A DNA stretch of 64,000 nt from Parvularcula sp. (GTDB lineage: Bacteria; Pseudomonadota; Alphaproteobacteria; Caulobacterales; Parvularculaceae). Positions 36,080 to 44,529 of this stretch are shown here, in pieces. Position numbers and translations under genes: made by a program. The stretch's first letter is position 1. Each line of letters begins with the position of its first letter. Location: positions 42,905 through 106,904 of the forward strand of contig PAIP01000056.1 in the NCBI GenBank assembly GCA_002704915.1, written 5' to 3'. The notes beneath the pieces were generated by a model. That model did not search any database and had not been told where the DNA came from. It saw only the letters and a list, made by a program, of their open reading frames with translations.

Positions 36080-36999
36080 TACTCGTCTCCGGAATATTCT
36101 GGCGCGCGCTCGCCAAAGAAATAGGCGTTCGGGTCACGGTCGATCTCGCGCAGCACGGCGTCGAGCGTGCGCATCAGTCGGCGCGCCTCTGCCAGCGCCG
36201 GCGCCACCTGCCCCAGTCCCTGATCGGCGAACACCCGGATTGAGGCGCGGTTCTCATTCGTGATGGTGCGCAGATCCGTCACCAGCGCGCGCGATTCCGA
36301 CAAGAGCGCCTCGATATCCTCCACCGCCTGCGGCGCATCCTCTTCCATGAAGTTCTGAAGGCTGGTCGCCGCGGCGTCGAGTTTCGACGTGACTTCCGCA
36401 AGATCGGTCGTGATGGCGTTCAGATTATCGAGCGTGGCGACAATGTCGTCTTCGTTTTCCGCGAAGGCGCCCGTCATGGTTTCGATGTTGGCGATGATGC
36501 CTGAGATGCCGTTGATGTTGTCATCGGACAGAAGACGGTTCGCCTGCGCCAGCACATCGCCTCCGCCTTCGAGAAAGGCGCCGAAGCCTGACATGTCGGC
36601 CGCGATCTGCGGCACCCTCTCATCGCTCACTTCTTTCAGCAGAGGCGCCTCGCGGCTGCCCCCCACAAACTGAATGATGGCGAGGCCTGTAAAGCCGACA
36701 AATTCGAGTTCGGCTTTGGTGTCGGTTTTCACCGGCGTATCCTTGTCGACGCGCACGCGTGCAATCACAATGGACGGATCGTCGGGATCGATGGACAGCG
36801 TTTCCACCTCGCCCTTCTGAATGCCGTTGAAGCGCACCGCGGCGCCCACCGAGAGGCCGGACACCCGTTCGGTGAAGATCACATCATATTCGTCGAATTC
36901 GCGCTGAGTTTTGGTGACGCTGATGATGTATAAAAACACGCCAGCGACCGCCGCCAGGACGACCGACCCGATGACTACATAACTGGCGCGCGTTTCCAT
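36079..36999 (-). CDS. MCE-domain (MlaD/LinM-like) protein
   Basis: A 306-residue single-pass protein. The membrane anchor is at residues 8-27, and the MCE domain at about 36-115 (YDVIFTERVSGLSVGAAVRFNG, GFTGLAIIQFVGGS). The remaining 190 residues are long helices (for example NLNAITTDLAEVTSKLDAAATSLQN) that would extend as a needle across the periplasm, unlike the short mlaD at 14.9 kb. It forms a hexameric channel carrying lipids between inner and outer membranes together with the neighbouring permease, ATPase and lipoprotein. Confidence 0.93.
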   Translation of the reverse strand: METRASYVVIGSVVLAAVAGVFLYIISVTKTQREFDEYDVIFTERVSGLSVGAAVRFNGIQKGEVETLSIDPDDPSIVIARVRVDKDTPVKTDTKAELEFVGFTGLAIIQFVGGSREAPLLKEVSDERVPQIAADMSGFGAFLEGGGDVLAQANRLLSDDNINGISGIIANIETMTGAFAENEDDIVATLDNLNAITTDLAEVTSKLDAAATSLQNFMEEDAPQAVEDIEALLSESRALVTDLRTITNENRASIRVFADQGLGQVAPALAEARRLMRTLDAVLREIDRDPNAYFFGERAPEYSGDE

Positions 37000-37015
37000 C
37001 GAACTCTACTCATCA

Positions 37016-37804
37016 CTAGCTCGCCTTTGCGGCGAGCGCGGCCCGCCCCCGGGGCCCTGCAAAATATTCCTGTATCCATGGGTGATCGGCGCGCCGCACC
37101 TCGTCGAGGGGGCCGCAGGCGATGACCCGCTTTTCGGCAAGCACCGCCACCCGGTCACAGGTTGCATGCAGCGTATCAAGATCATGGGTGACCATAAACA
37201 CTGTTAACCCTAAGGATTCCTTGAGATTGACGATGAGTTCGTCAAATCTCGCAGCGCCAATGGGATCGAGGCCCGCGGTCGGCTCATCGAGAAAGACGAT
37301 TTCCGGATCGAGCGCGAGCGCGCGGGCGAGACCGGCGCGTTTCTTCATCCCCCCAGACAGTTCGGCGGGGTATTTTGCTCCCGCTTCTTCCGGCAAACCG
37401 GACATGGAAATTTTCAGCGCCGCGATGTCCTTAGCCAAATCTTCAGGAAGGTTAAGATGTTCTCTCACTGGCGCCATGACGTTTTGGGCGACCGTCAACG
37501 AGGAGAACAGCGCGCCGCCCTGAAACAAAACGCCCCAGCGTTGCTCGATGGCGTCACGCTCCTTGTCGGTAGCCTGATAATAATCGTCGCCGAAAATGCG
37601 CACGGTTCCTGCGCTTGGGCGCTTCAGACCGATGATCGCGCGCATGAGAACAGACTTGCCCGTGCCGGAACCGCCTACAACGCCCATGATTTCGCCCTTG
37701 CGCACGTCGATATCGAGATCTTCATGCACGACAAAATCGCCGAATTGGGTTTTCAGCCCATCGACTTCAATAACATGTTCAACTGACTTGTCCGGTTCCG
37801 TCAA
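37016..37804 (-). CDS. MCE-system ABC ATPase (MlaF/LinL-like)
   Basis: A 262-residue ATPase with Walker A GGSGTGKSVLMRAI near residue 36, ABC signature LSGGMKKRAGLARALA, Walker B IVFLDEPTAGLDP and the switch His in VTHDLDT. The methionine in LSGGM and the segment VLFQGGALFSSLTVAQNV are typical of the MlaF group. It energises the permease encoded directly upstream; the two genes overlap by four bases. The same transcript then continues into the MCE protein and lipoprotein genes. Confidence 0.95.
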   Translation of the reverse strand: MTEPDKSVEHVIEVDGLKTQFGDFVVHEDLDIDVRKGEIMGVVGGSGTGKSVLMRAIIGLKRPSAGTVRIFGDDYYQATDKERDAIEQRWGVLFQGGALFSSLTVAQNVMAPVREHLNLPEDLAKDIAALKISMSGLPEEAGAKYPAELSGGMKKRAGLARALALDPEIVFLDEPTAGLDPIGAARFDELIVNLKESLGLTVFMVTHDLDTLHATCDRVAVLAEKRVIACGPLDEVRRADHPWIQEYFAGPRGRAALAAKAS

Positions 37805-38937
37805 AAATCGATCTCCAGATAGAACATGGCGAAGAACGCATCGATGAGGATCACGAGAAACAGCGACTGAACAACCGAAAGCGTCGTACGCTGACCAAGA
37901 GATTCAGCGCTGCCTTCGACCTCCATGCCCTGAAAGCATCCAACGACAGCGATGACGAAGGCGAAAAACGGCGCCTTGATCAGGCCCGCCCAGAAATGAT
38001 TGAGCACCATGGTTTCCTGAAAGCGCGAAATGAAAAGCGCTGGTGAAATATCCATCGCCAGCCAGGCGACAAGGCCCCCGCCGAGAATGCCCAGCATGGC
38101 CGCGAAAAAGGCGAGCACAGGCAGCATAACGACAAGCGCCGCCACGCGCGGCAAAACCAGCACTTCCATGGGGTCGAGACCGAGCACCCGCATGGCGTCG
38201 ATCTCCTCGCGAATTTTCATGGAGCCGATTTGCGCCGTGAAAGCGCTGCCCGACCGGCCGGCGATCAAAATCGCCGTCAGCAAAACGCCGAATTCGCGCA
38301 ACACGGAAATGCCCACCAGTTCGACGGTGAAAATATCAGCGTTGAACATGCGCAGGATCTTGGCGCCCATAAAGGCGACCACGGCGCCGATGAGGAACGA
38401 CATCAGGCCGACAATGGGGATCGCGTTCATCCCCGCCTCTTCCATGTGATAGACCGTCGACGTCCAACGCATCTTCATGGGATTGGCGATGACGCGCATG
38501 GCGGTCGCCAGCGTCAGGCCGATGAAACTCATGACTTCGAGCGCGGCGTAGTAAGCGTCGACGACGCCCTTGCCGAGACGCTCAATCACGGCGAGGAACG
38601 GATTGCCATGCTCCGGCTCCACATGGCAGGGGTTGAGATGGTCCTCGACCTGAGCGAGCAGGGCGGCATGCGCCTCGCTGGCGCCGGTAAACTCCGACCC
38701 TTCCCCGCGGCCCGAACAGGTGCGCATGGTCCGCTGCAGCATCATCGCGCCGACCGTGTCGAGCCTGTCCACATGGGACATGTCGACCACCAAGTCGCGG
38801 CCCACCGAATCATCGGCGAAATTGCGCAGATCGTCGTCCAGCGCACCCAGAAAGCGCGCGCGCCAATCCCCCTGGGGAACCAATTTCAGGGTTCCCTGTG
38901 TCATATCAATATCGAAATGCGCCGACGAATCCGCCAT
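37801..38937 (-). CDS. STAS-MlaE fusion permease of the MCE system
   Basis: A 378-residue protein with an N-terminal STAS domain (residues 1-110, DRLDTVGAMMLQRTM) fused to an MlaE permease (about 135-378). The permease part has the family segments ALIVGLMSFLIGAVVAFMGA-like, VLREFGVLLTAILIAGRSGSAFTAQIG and MKIREEIDAMRVLGLDPME. E. coli encodes the STAS protein separately as MlaB, so this is a natural MlaB-MlaE fusion, common in this lineage. It heads the operon with ATPase, MCE protein and auxiliary lipoprotein and forms the inner-membrane part of the lipid transporter. Confidence 0.95.
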   Translation of the reverse strand: MADSSAHFDIDMTQGTLKLVPQGDWRARFLGALDDDLRNFADDSVGRDLVVDMSHVDRLDTVGAMMLQRTMRTCSGRGEGSEFTGASEAHAALLAQVEDHLNPCHVEPEHGNPFLAVIERLGKGVVDAYYAALEVMSFIGLTLATAMRVIANPMKMRWTSTVYHMEEAGMNAIPIVGLMSFLIGAVVAFMGAKILRMFNADIFTVELVGISVLREFGVLLTAILIAGRSGSAFTAQIGSMKIREEIDAMRVLGLDPMEVLVLPRVAALVVMLPVLAFFAAMLGILGGGLVAWLAMDISPALFISRFQETMVLNHFWAGLIKAPFFAFVIAVVGCFQGMEVEGSAESLGQRTTLSVVQSLFLVILIDAFFAMFYLEIDF

Positions 38938-39087
38938 GGTTAACGCTTCCTTAAGGGACTTCAGGCCCGGCCCAGCCCTTGCAGTGTTATGGTTTAAAGC
39001 AGGATAATAAATTCATCCTGAATAAGGACTTGCAAGGCGCGAGCGAAGGCCTAAGCCCTTATTCCGGTGGAGTGGAAGGGGTCTTTC

Positions 39088-41358
39088 TTGACCAGACGCA
39101 TGTTTTCCAAGCCGTTTCAGTGGCTGACGGCGCTCCCGCTTCTTCTGGTGACGGGCGCTCTCGCCGTGATCGCGCTCGGCGCGCTGGCCGGCGCGCAGTC
39201 GCCGGACGCCCGCTGGCGGGAGCGGCTTTTCGATTATTTTCAACGGCTTGACCCCGCAGACGGTGAAGCTGTGGAAAATTTTCACCTGGTGCTGATCGAC
39301 CGGGAAAGCGTCGACGCGGTCGGCCCCTGGCCATGGCCGCGCACGGTGCTGGCGGAGATTGTCGAGGCGGCGGGCGCCGCCGGCGCCAAGGGCGTTATTC
39401 TCACCGAGGCCGTGGATGCGCCCGACCCCCTCTCGCCGGAGACCATCGGCGAATTCTGGCTTTCGGGGGCCCGTGACGAGGTTTTCGCCCAGCAACTCGC
39501 CCTCCTGCCCCGCACCGATGAGCGCCTAGCAGAATCATTCGGCGGTGTGGACGGCGCAGTCGCGGTCTCCCTCACCGCGCCGTCGGACCCGAACCGCACC
39601 GCCTCCTTCCTGCGCACGGACACGCAGCAGGCAAATTGGCTGAACACAGGGGGGGCCGATTATCTCGCCCTTCCCGCCGCACGCTATTTCTACGCCATCA
39701 ATCCAGACCTCGCGCGCGCGGCTCAGCCATCCGTGTCCTCATTGACGAGCGACAGCGACGGCGTCCTGCGCCGCACGCCGCTGCTTTGGTCGCTGGCCGG
39801 CGCGCCTGCGCCGGCGCTTTCGCTTGAAGCGGCGCGTCTTGCTGCGGACGATGCGACAGTGACAGCGGCGGTCAGCGCCTCAGGCGCAAGCGCGCAAGGG
39901 CGCACGGTCGACAGCCTTTCCCTCGGCGGAAAAACACTGCCCGTATCGGACACCACGTCGCTGCGGCTTTACCTGCCGAAAAACATCTCCGTGCCGACAA
40001 CCTCTGCATCGCGGCTCTTGTCCGGCTTCAACGGCGCGCCTGCGACCATCGCCGGATCGAACGCGCAGTTGAAAGATGCTGTCGTCCTGATCGGTCTCGA
40101 TACCGAACTCGGAACGCCGGTGCGCACGGCGCGCGGAACCATGGCGCCGGCCGCGGCTCATGCGCTGGCGGCGGCGCAGATTCTTTCCGGCGAGGCGCCG
40201 AAACGGCCCGGCTGGGCCGGTTATATCGAGGCCCTTGCCGTCATGCTGTTCGGGGCCGCGGCGATCATGATCGCGCAACGCCTCGCCTTCTGGAAAGCCG
40301 CCGGCTTCGCCGCGCTGGCGTCAGTCATCCTGTTGCTCGGCGCATATATGGCCTTCGCTTTTGGCGACCTTCTGTTGAATCCAATCCCGCCGGCGGTTGC
40401 ACTTTTCCTCGGCGCCTTTTCTGTCGCGGGCGGCAAGTCCATTGGCGGCGTGTTGCGCGACGACAATCTGCGCGGCTCTTTCCACGACACCCTGCCGGAA
40501 CCGGCGATGAAGCGCCTGCGGGAGGAAGCCGGCAGCGACCTTTTGAAAGGCGTGCGCCGGGAGATCACTGTCCTCGCCTGCGAATTGCGGATCGCCGATG
40601 AAGATCTGCGCACCATGGAGAATTTGCCGGACGACATCACCAAACTGCTCGCAGCAGCGTCCCTCGATCTGCGGCAAACCATTATCGACGCCGGGGGCGC
40701 CGCGGACCAGGCGGAAGGCGGACGGCTCTTCGCCTATTTCAATGCGCCGTTAGAAACCGCCGACCATGTGCAGGCAGGATGCGCCGCAGCCCTGCGGCTC
40801 ATCGAAAGCATGGATAAGGTCAACGCCGATCTCGATGCGTCGAGCCGCACGCGGGGCATGCAAATCCATCTCGCCATCGGCATCGCCACAGGCTCCTGTT
40901 TCGTGGGCCCCATGGGCCATGGCCGCAATAACCGCTATTCCGCCGTAGGCCCGGCCGTCGACCGCGCCGCTTTCTTGAGAAGCCAGTCGGAATTTTACGG
41001 CCCCGCCATGATCTGCGACGAGCAGGTCTATAAGGAAACGCATCACCACTTCGCGTTTCTTGAGCTCGACAAGCTGCGCCTGCGCGGCGAGAAACGGCCG
41101 GTTTCCATCTATGCGCTGATCGGCAATCCCTTCATCAAATCGTCGAAGGCGTTCCGCGCGCTCGACGACGCACACCGCCAGCTCCTCGCCGCCTATCGTT
41201 CAGGCGACATGACTGCGGCGCGCGCCAATCTGGAAAAAGCGAAGTCATCGCCCGGCGCCAAGATCGCCCTCTTCGACATTTATGAAGAACGCATCAAGCG
41301 CTACGCCGAAAAAGGTCTGCCTGAAAACTGGGACGGCGCGCATACAGCCGGTGTTTGA
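39088..41358 (+). CDS. CHASE2 protein with degenerate adenylate-cyclase-like domain
   Basis: A 756-residue protein from TTG at 39088, preceded six bases upstream by AAGGGG; GTG at 39067 and ATG at 39100 are alternatives. One membrane segment at about 10-32 leads to a periplasmic CHASE2 domain (VLIDRESVDAVGPWPWPR), then two or three segments (about 380-460), then a class III cyclase fold (about 500-680). Canonical residues are changed: the first metal Asp is Glu (LACELRI), the second is Gly and the Lys is Gln (DQAEGGRLFAYF), and the Asp and Asn of the IGDxVN motif are Pro and Asp. It is probably inactive or altered and may act as a sensor or binding protein. Confidence 0.86.
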   Translation: MTRRMFSKPFQWLTALPLLLVTGALAVIALGALAGAQSPDARWRERLFDYFQRLDPADGEAVENFHLVLIDRESVDAVGPWPWPRTVLAEIVEAAGAAGAKGVILTEAVDAPDPLSPETIGEFWLSGARDEVFAQQLALLPRTDERLAESFGGVDGAVAVSLTAPSDPNRTASFLRTDTQQANWLNTGGADYLALPAARYFYAINPDLARAAQPSVSSLTSDSDGVLRRTPLLWSLAGAPAPALSLEAARLAADDATVTAAVSASGASAQGRTVDSLSLGGKTLPVSDTTSLRLYLPKNISVPTTSASRLLSGFNGAPATIAGSNAQLKDAVVLIGLDTELGTPVRTARGTMAPAAAHALAAAQILSGEAPKRPGWAGYIEALAVMLFGAAAIMIAQRLAFWKAAGFAALASVILLLGAYMAFAFGDLLLNPIPPAVALFLGAFSVAGGKSIGGVLRDDNLRGSFHDTLPEPAMKRLREEAGSDLLKGVRREITVLACELRIADEDLRTMENLPDDITKLLAAASLDLRQTIIDAGGAADQAEGGRLFAYFNAPLETADHVQAGCAAALRLIESMDKVNADLDASSRTRGMQIHLAIGIATGSCFVGPMGHGRNNRYSAVGPAVDRAAFLRSQSEFYGPAMICDEQVYKETHHHFAFLELDKLRLRGEKRPVSIYALIGNPFIKSSKAFRALDDAHRQLLAAYRSGDMTAARANLEKAKSSPGAKIALFDIYEERIKRYAEKGLPENWDGAHTAGV

Positions 41359-41369
41359 AACGCGGAACT

Positions 41370-42548
41370 TTATTCGAACAGCTTTCCGCCATCCCATACC
41401 CGCCGCAATATCAGCGCCAGAAAAAACGCCCCCGCGCCCATGGCGGCCATCATGAAGTAAGCCGGCGCCGGCCCGGCGCCGTTCCAGACATAGCCGGCGA
41501 TGACGGTGGCGACGCCCGTGACCGCGCCGACCCCGGTGGTCGACATGATCGTCATGCCGGTATTGACGAGGCGCAAGGGAACCGCCCTGTCAAGAAACTC
41601 AATCGCGCCGAGATAGGCGCTGGCGAAGGTCAGCGCATGCATGAGTTGCACCGCAAACAGCACCGGCAGCGGCGGCTCCAGCCCGATTGCAATCCATCGC
41701 ACCGCTGCGGCGACGCCGCCAAGGGCGAGCATGGTCGCCGGCCCGAAGCGCCTGGCGAGGCCACGCGCGCGCGTCAGCAAAAAAATTTCGGCGATGACGC
41801 CCGTCGCCCAGAGGCACCCGATGACCAAGGTGGAATAGCCGAGCTGTTCCCAGCGCAAAAAAGAAAAGGCGTAGTAAACCGCGTGCGCGCCCTGAATGAG
41901 TCCCGCCGAGGCGAGCGCGATCAAAAACACCGGACTGGAAACGAGCTTCGGCGCCTCGCGCCAGGAGACCGGCTTCGCCCCGCCGCGATGACCTGCGCCC
42001 GCCGGCAGGAGGAACGTCATCACGAACGCAAATGACGCTGCGATCGCCATGGCCGGCGCCGCTGCAATAACGCCCGCCTGCGCCAGGAACGCGCCGCCGA
42101 GAATATTCGTCGCCAGAAAGAATACCGATCCCGCCGCGCGCGTCTGACCGTAATGTAAAAGGCCATTGCGGTCGGCGCGCAGGACCGCTGTATCGGTGAG
42201 TGGAACCAAAAGCCCGAAACACCACATCATCAGCGCGGCGGAGGCGCCGATGAGAACCTTGCCCGGCGCAATCAGCAAGCCGGCGGCGCCCAGCGCGAAG
42301 AAAAAGGTGACAATGCGCAAAGACCGGCGCTCATCCGCCTGATGATCGGCCCAATAGGCGACGAACGGGCCGAACAGCAGCCGCGCAATCAGCGAGGCGC
42401 CGGTGATCCAGCCGATTTCCGAAGCGTCAAAGCCCTGCAGCGCCAGCCAGCCCGCAAAGAACGGCAACTGAATGCCGAGTAGAACGAACTGCCCGCCATA
42501 ATAGAACGCGTAAAGCGGCCCGGCATGGTGTTGCGGCGAAAGCTTCAA
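41370..42548 (-). CDS. MFS transporter coupled to queC
   Basis: A 392-residue major facilitator with about 12 membrane segments and the motif-A-like loop FVAYWADHQADERRSLRI between segments 2 and 3. It belongs to the MFS_1_like/NupG-like group. I place the start at TTG 42548, because this TTG overlaps the queC TGA (TTGA), a coupling arrangement like ATGA; upstream in-frame starts lie inside queC and encode a basic non-conserved stretch. The close link with queC hints at transport of a queuosine-related nucleoside or base, but this is inference. It ends close to the convergent cyclase-like gene. Confidence 0.82.
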   Translation of the reverse strand: MKLSPQHHAGPLYAFYYGGQFVLLGIQLPFFAGWLALQGFDASEIGWITGASLIARLLFGPFVAYWADHQADERRSLRIVTFFFALGAAGLLIAPGKVLIGASAALMMWCFGLLVPLTDTAVLRADRNGLLHYGQTRAAGSVFFLATNILGGAFLAQAGVIAAAPAMAIAASFAFVMTFLLPAGAGHRGGAKPVSWREAPKLVSSPVFLIALASAGLIQGAHAVYYAFSFLRWEQLGYSTLVIGCLWATGVIAEIFLLTRARGLARRFGPATMLALGGVAAAVRWIAIGLEPPLPVLFAVQLMHALTFASAYLGAIEFLDRAVPLRLVNTGMTIMSTTGVGAVTGVATVIAGYVWNGAGPAPAYFMMAAMGAGAFFLALILRRVWDGGKLFE

Positions 42549-43261
42549 CTGGCCTCGCGCCCGCGATAACCGGCCCAGCCCCGGGCGCGGAGCTCGCACG
42601 CCGGGCATTCGCCGCAGCCATAGCCCCAATCATGGCGCGCCGCACGCACGCCGCGATAACAGGTGTGGCTGTGCTCATTAATCAGCGCAACGAGTTTTTC
42701 TCCGCCGGTCCTTTCCGCAAGACGCCAGCTTTCCGCCTTGTCGATATGCATGAGCGGCGTTTCCAGCATGAAATTCGCATCCATGCCGAGGCGCAAAGCC
42801 TCGGTCTGCGCCGCAAGCGCGGTTTCGCGGCAGTCCGGGTAACCGGAATAGTCCGCTTCGCACATGCCGGCGACCAGAACCCCGAGATTGCGGCGATAGG
42901 CGAGCCCCCCCGAAAGCGACAGGAACACAAGATTTCGTCCGGGCACGAATGTTGTGGGCAGACCGTCATTGCCCAGAACGATGGCCGTTTCATGGGTCAT
43001 GGCGGTCTCGCCGAGATCCTTGAGGCCCCTCGCATCCACCAGCGTATCCTCGCCCAGCTTGCCGGCCCAGCGCGGGAACGCATCGGTCATGGCCTTTCGC
43101 ACGCTGAGCCTGGCGCCGAGCTCCACCGAATGGCGCTGTCCGTAGATAAAGCCCACCGTCTCCACATGGGCGTAACGGTCCAGCGCCCAGGCGAGGGAAA
43201 TCGAGGAATCCTGCCCGCCGGAAAAGAGCACCAGCGCGCGTTTATGATCGAGCTTGCGCAT
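42545..43261 (-). CDS. queC: 7-cyano-7-deazaguanine synthase QueC
   Basis: A 238-residue ATP-dependent enzyme converting 7-carboxy-7-deazaguanine to preQ0 in queuosine synthesis. The PP-loop RALVLFSGGQDSSISLAWAL is near residue 8, FVPGRNLVFLSL near 113, and the zinc-binding Cys cluster is HTCYRG plus CGECPACELR near 205-225. The ATG at 43261 gives the standard N-terminus. Other queuosine genes (queD, queE) are not in the window. The stop overlaps the likely TTG start of the MFS transporter. Confidence 0.97.
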   Translation of the reverse strand: MRKLDHKRALVLFSGGQDSSISLAWALDRYAHVETVGFIYGQRHSVELGARLSVRKAMTDAFPRWAGKLGEDTLVDARGLKDLGETAMTHETAIVLGNDGLPTTFVPGRNLVFLSLSGGLAYRRNLGVLVAGMCEADYSGYPDCRETALAAQTEALRLGMDANFMLETPLMHIDKAESWRLAERTGGEKLVALINEHSHTCYRGVRAARHDWGYGCGECPACELRARGWAGYRGREAS

Positions 43262-43399
43262 CGTCCTGAAGCGCGAGAGACTCGCGCCTATCCATATTGC
43301 CTGATGCTGTTTAGGCCTGAGCCGCCCCCCTTCGCAATGGGGTCCTCGACCGGGGCCCTTCGAGACGCGGACGGACGGGAGACGCCCCGGGAGTGACCG

Positions 43400-43726
43400 A
43401 TGTCGGAAATCGTATTTCTCTATGTGACCGCCCCAAACGCCGAGACGGCGGCGCGCATCGCCCGCGCGCTTATCGAGGAGAACCTCGCCGCCTGCGTCAA
43501 TATTCATGCGGAAATGCGCTCCGTCTATGAATGGGAGGGCAAGGTGGAGATCGGCCTTGAAACGCCGCTGATTGTCAAAACGACGGCGGCCGCGGCCAAC
43601 GCCGCCCGGGACCGGATCATCGCCCTCCATCCTTATGACGAGCCCTGCGTCGCCGCCCTGCCCGTCGCCGAGGAAGGTTCCAGCGCCAACTTCCTCGACT
43701 GGATTAGAAGAACCACAAAGACGTGA
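43400..43726 (+). CDS. cutA: Divalent cation tolerance protein CutA
   Basis: A 108-residue trimeric ferredoxin-like protein. The conserved pieces FLYVTAPNAETAARIARALIEENLAACVNI, with the Cys of AACVNI, SVYEWEGKVE, and HPYDEPCVAALPV are all present. CutA is linked to copper tolerance in E. coli, but its real role is unsettled. It lies between divergent queC and msrA, 63 bases before msrA, and may be co-transcribed with it. Confidence 0.95.
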   Translation: MSEIVFLYVTAPNAETAARIARALIEENLAACVNIHAEMRSVYEWEGKVEIGLETPLIVKTTAAAANAARDRIIALHPYDEPCVAALPVAEEGSSANFLDWIRRTTKT

Positions 43727-43789
43727 AGAGGACTTGCGACAACAGCGCTTCAGCCCTTTATGATGTCGTCAACAAGACAGGAGACTGAC

Positions 43790-44269
43790 ATGACCGAGAC
43801 CGCTGTATTCGCCGCCGGCTGCTTCTGGGGCGTGGAACAGGTCTTTCGCGAGACGGACGGCGTCGTCGCCACGGAGGTCGGCTATACGGGCGGCCACGTG
43901 GAAAATCCCACTTACGAGCAGGTCTGTCGCAAAGGCACCGGTCACGCCGAAGCGGTGAAAGTCGAGTTCGATCCCGCTGTCGTCTCCTACGAAAAGCTGC
44001 TCGAAATTTTCTGGGCGAGCCACGATCCCACACAGGTGAACCGCCAGGGACCCGATGTGGGCGATCAGTATCGCACCGCGATCTTCACGGTGAATGACGC
44101 ACAACGCGAAGCGGCTGAAAAATCCCGGGCCGCCGAAGACGCCTCTGGCCGTCACGCGCGCCCTATCGCCACAAAGATCGAGCCTCTGGGACCATGGTGG
44201 CGCGCCGAGGAATATCATCAGCAATATTTCGAGAAAAAAGGCGGCGGCGCCTGCGCCATACATCGCTGA
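43790..44269 (+). CDS. msrA: Peptide-methionine (S)-S-oxide reductase MsrA
   Basis: A 159-residue repair enzyme that reduces methionine-S-sulfoxide. The active-site motif is [12 protein letters not shown] near residue 9; [16 protein letters not shown] and [18 protein letters not shown] follow, with the resolving Cys in the GGGACA end. The ATG at 43790 follows acaggaga; an ATG 30 bases earlier is less likely. The protein is cytosolic and protects against oxidative damage. Confidence 0.97.
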   Translation: MTETAVFAAGCFWGVEQVFRETDGVVATEVGYTGGHVENPTYEQVCRKGTGHAEAVKVEFDPAVVSYEKLLEIFWASHDPTQVNRQGPDVGDQYRTAIFTVNDAQREAAEKSRAAEDASGRHARPIATKIEPLGPWWRAEEYHQQYFEKKGGGACAIHR

Positions 44270-44379
44270 ACGAGATCGCTTTGCACATGTGAGCCGCCTC
44301 CACTTACGTGCGGTGGCTTACATTGGCGCGCTTCTATGCGCGGGGACAGACACAAGCTCGAAAAAATCCAGACATCGTC

Positions 44380-44404
44380 GGAACGACATGCGCTAATTTT
44401 CATT
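44380..44404 (+). promoter_or_regulatory. Weak EcfG-like promoter upstream of the OB/EF-hand gene
   Basis: GGAAC (44380-44384), 16 bases and CATT (44401-44404) match GGAAC-N16-CGTT with one mismatch in the -10 part. It lies about 125 bases before the gene start, so it is only a possible general-stress promoter. Confidence 0.3.
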
Positions 44405-44529
44405 GGTTAAAGTGACGAAGCTTTAACGCGGCGATGCATTGTCCGCTTTGTCAGATGAATAAGTTTCGCGGATGCGCGCCTCTCGCGCTGCGCCCCGCTT
44501 AGCATCGCCGCATCAGATAATGATGAGGT

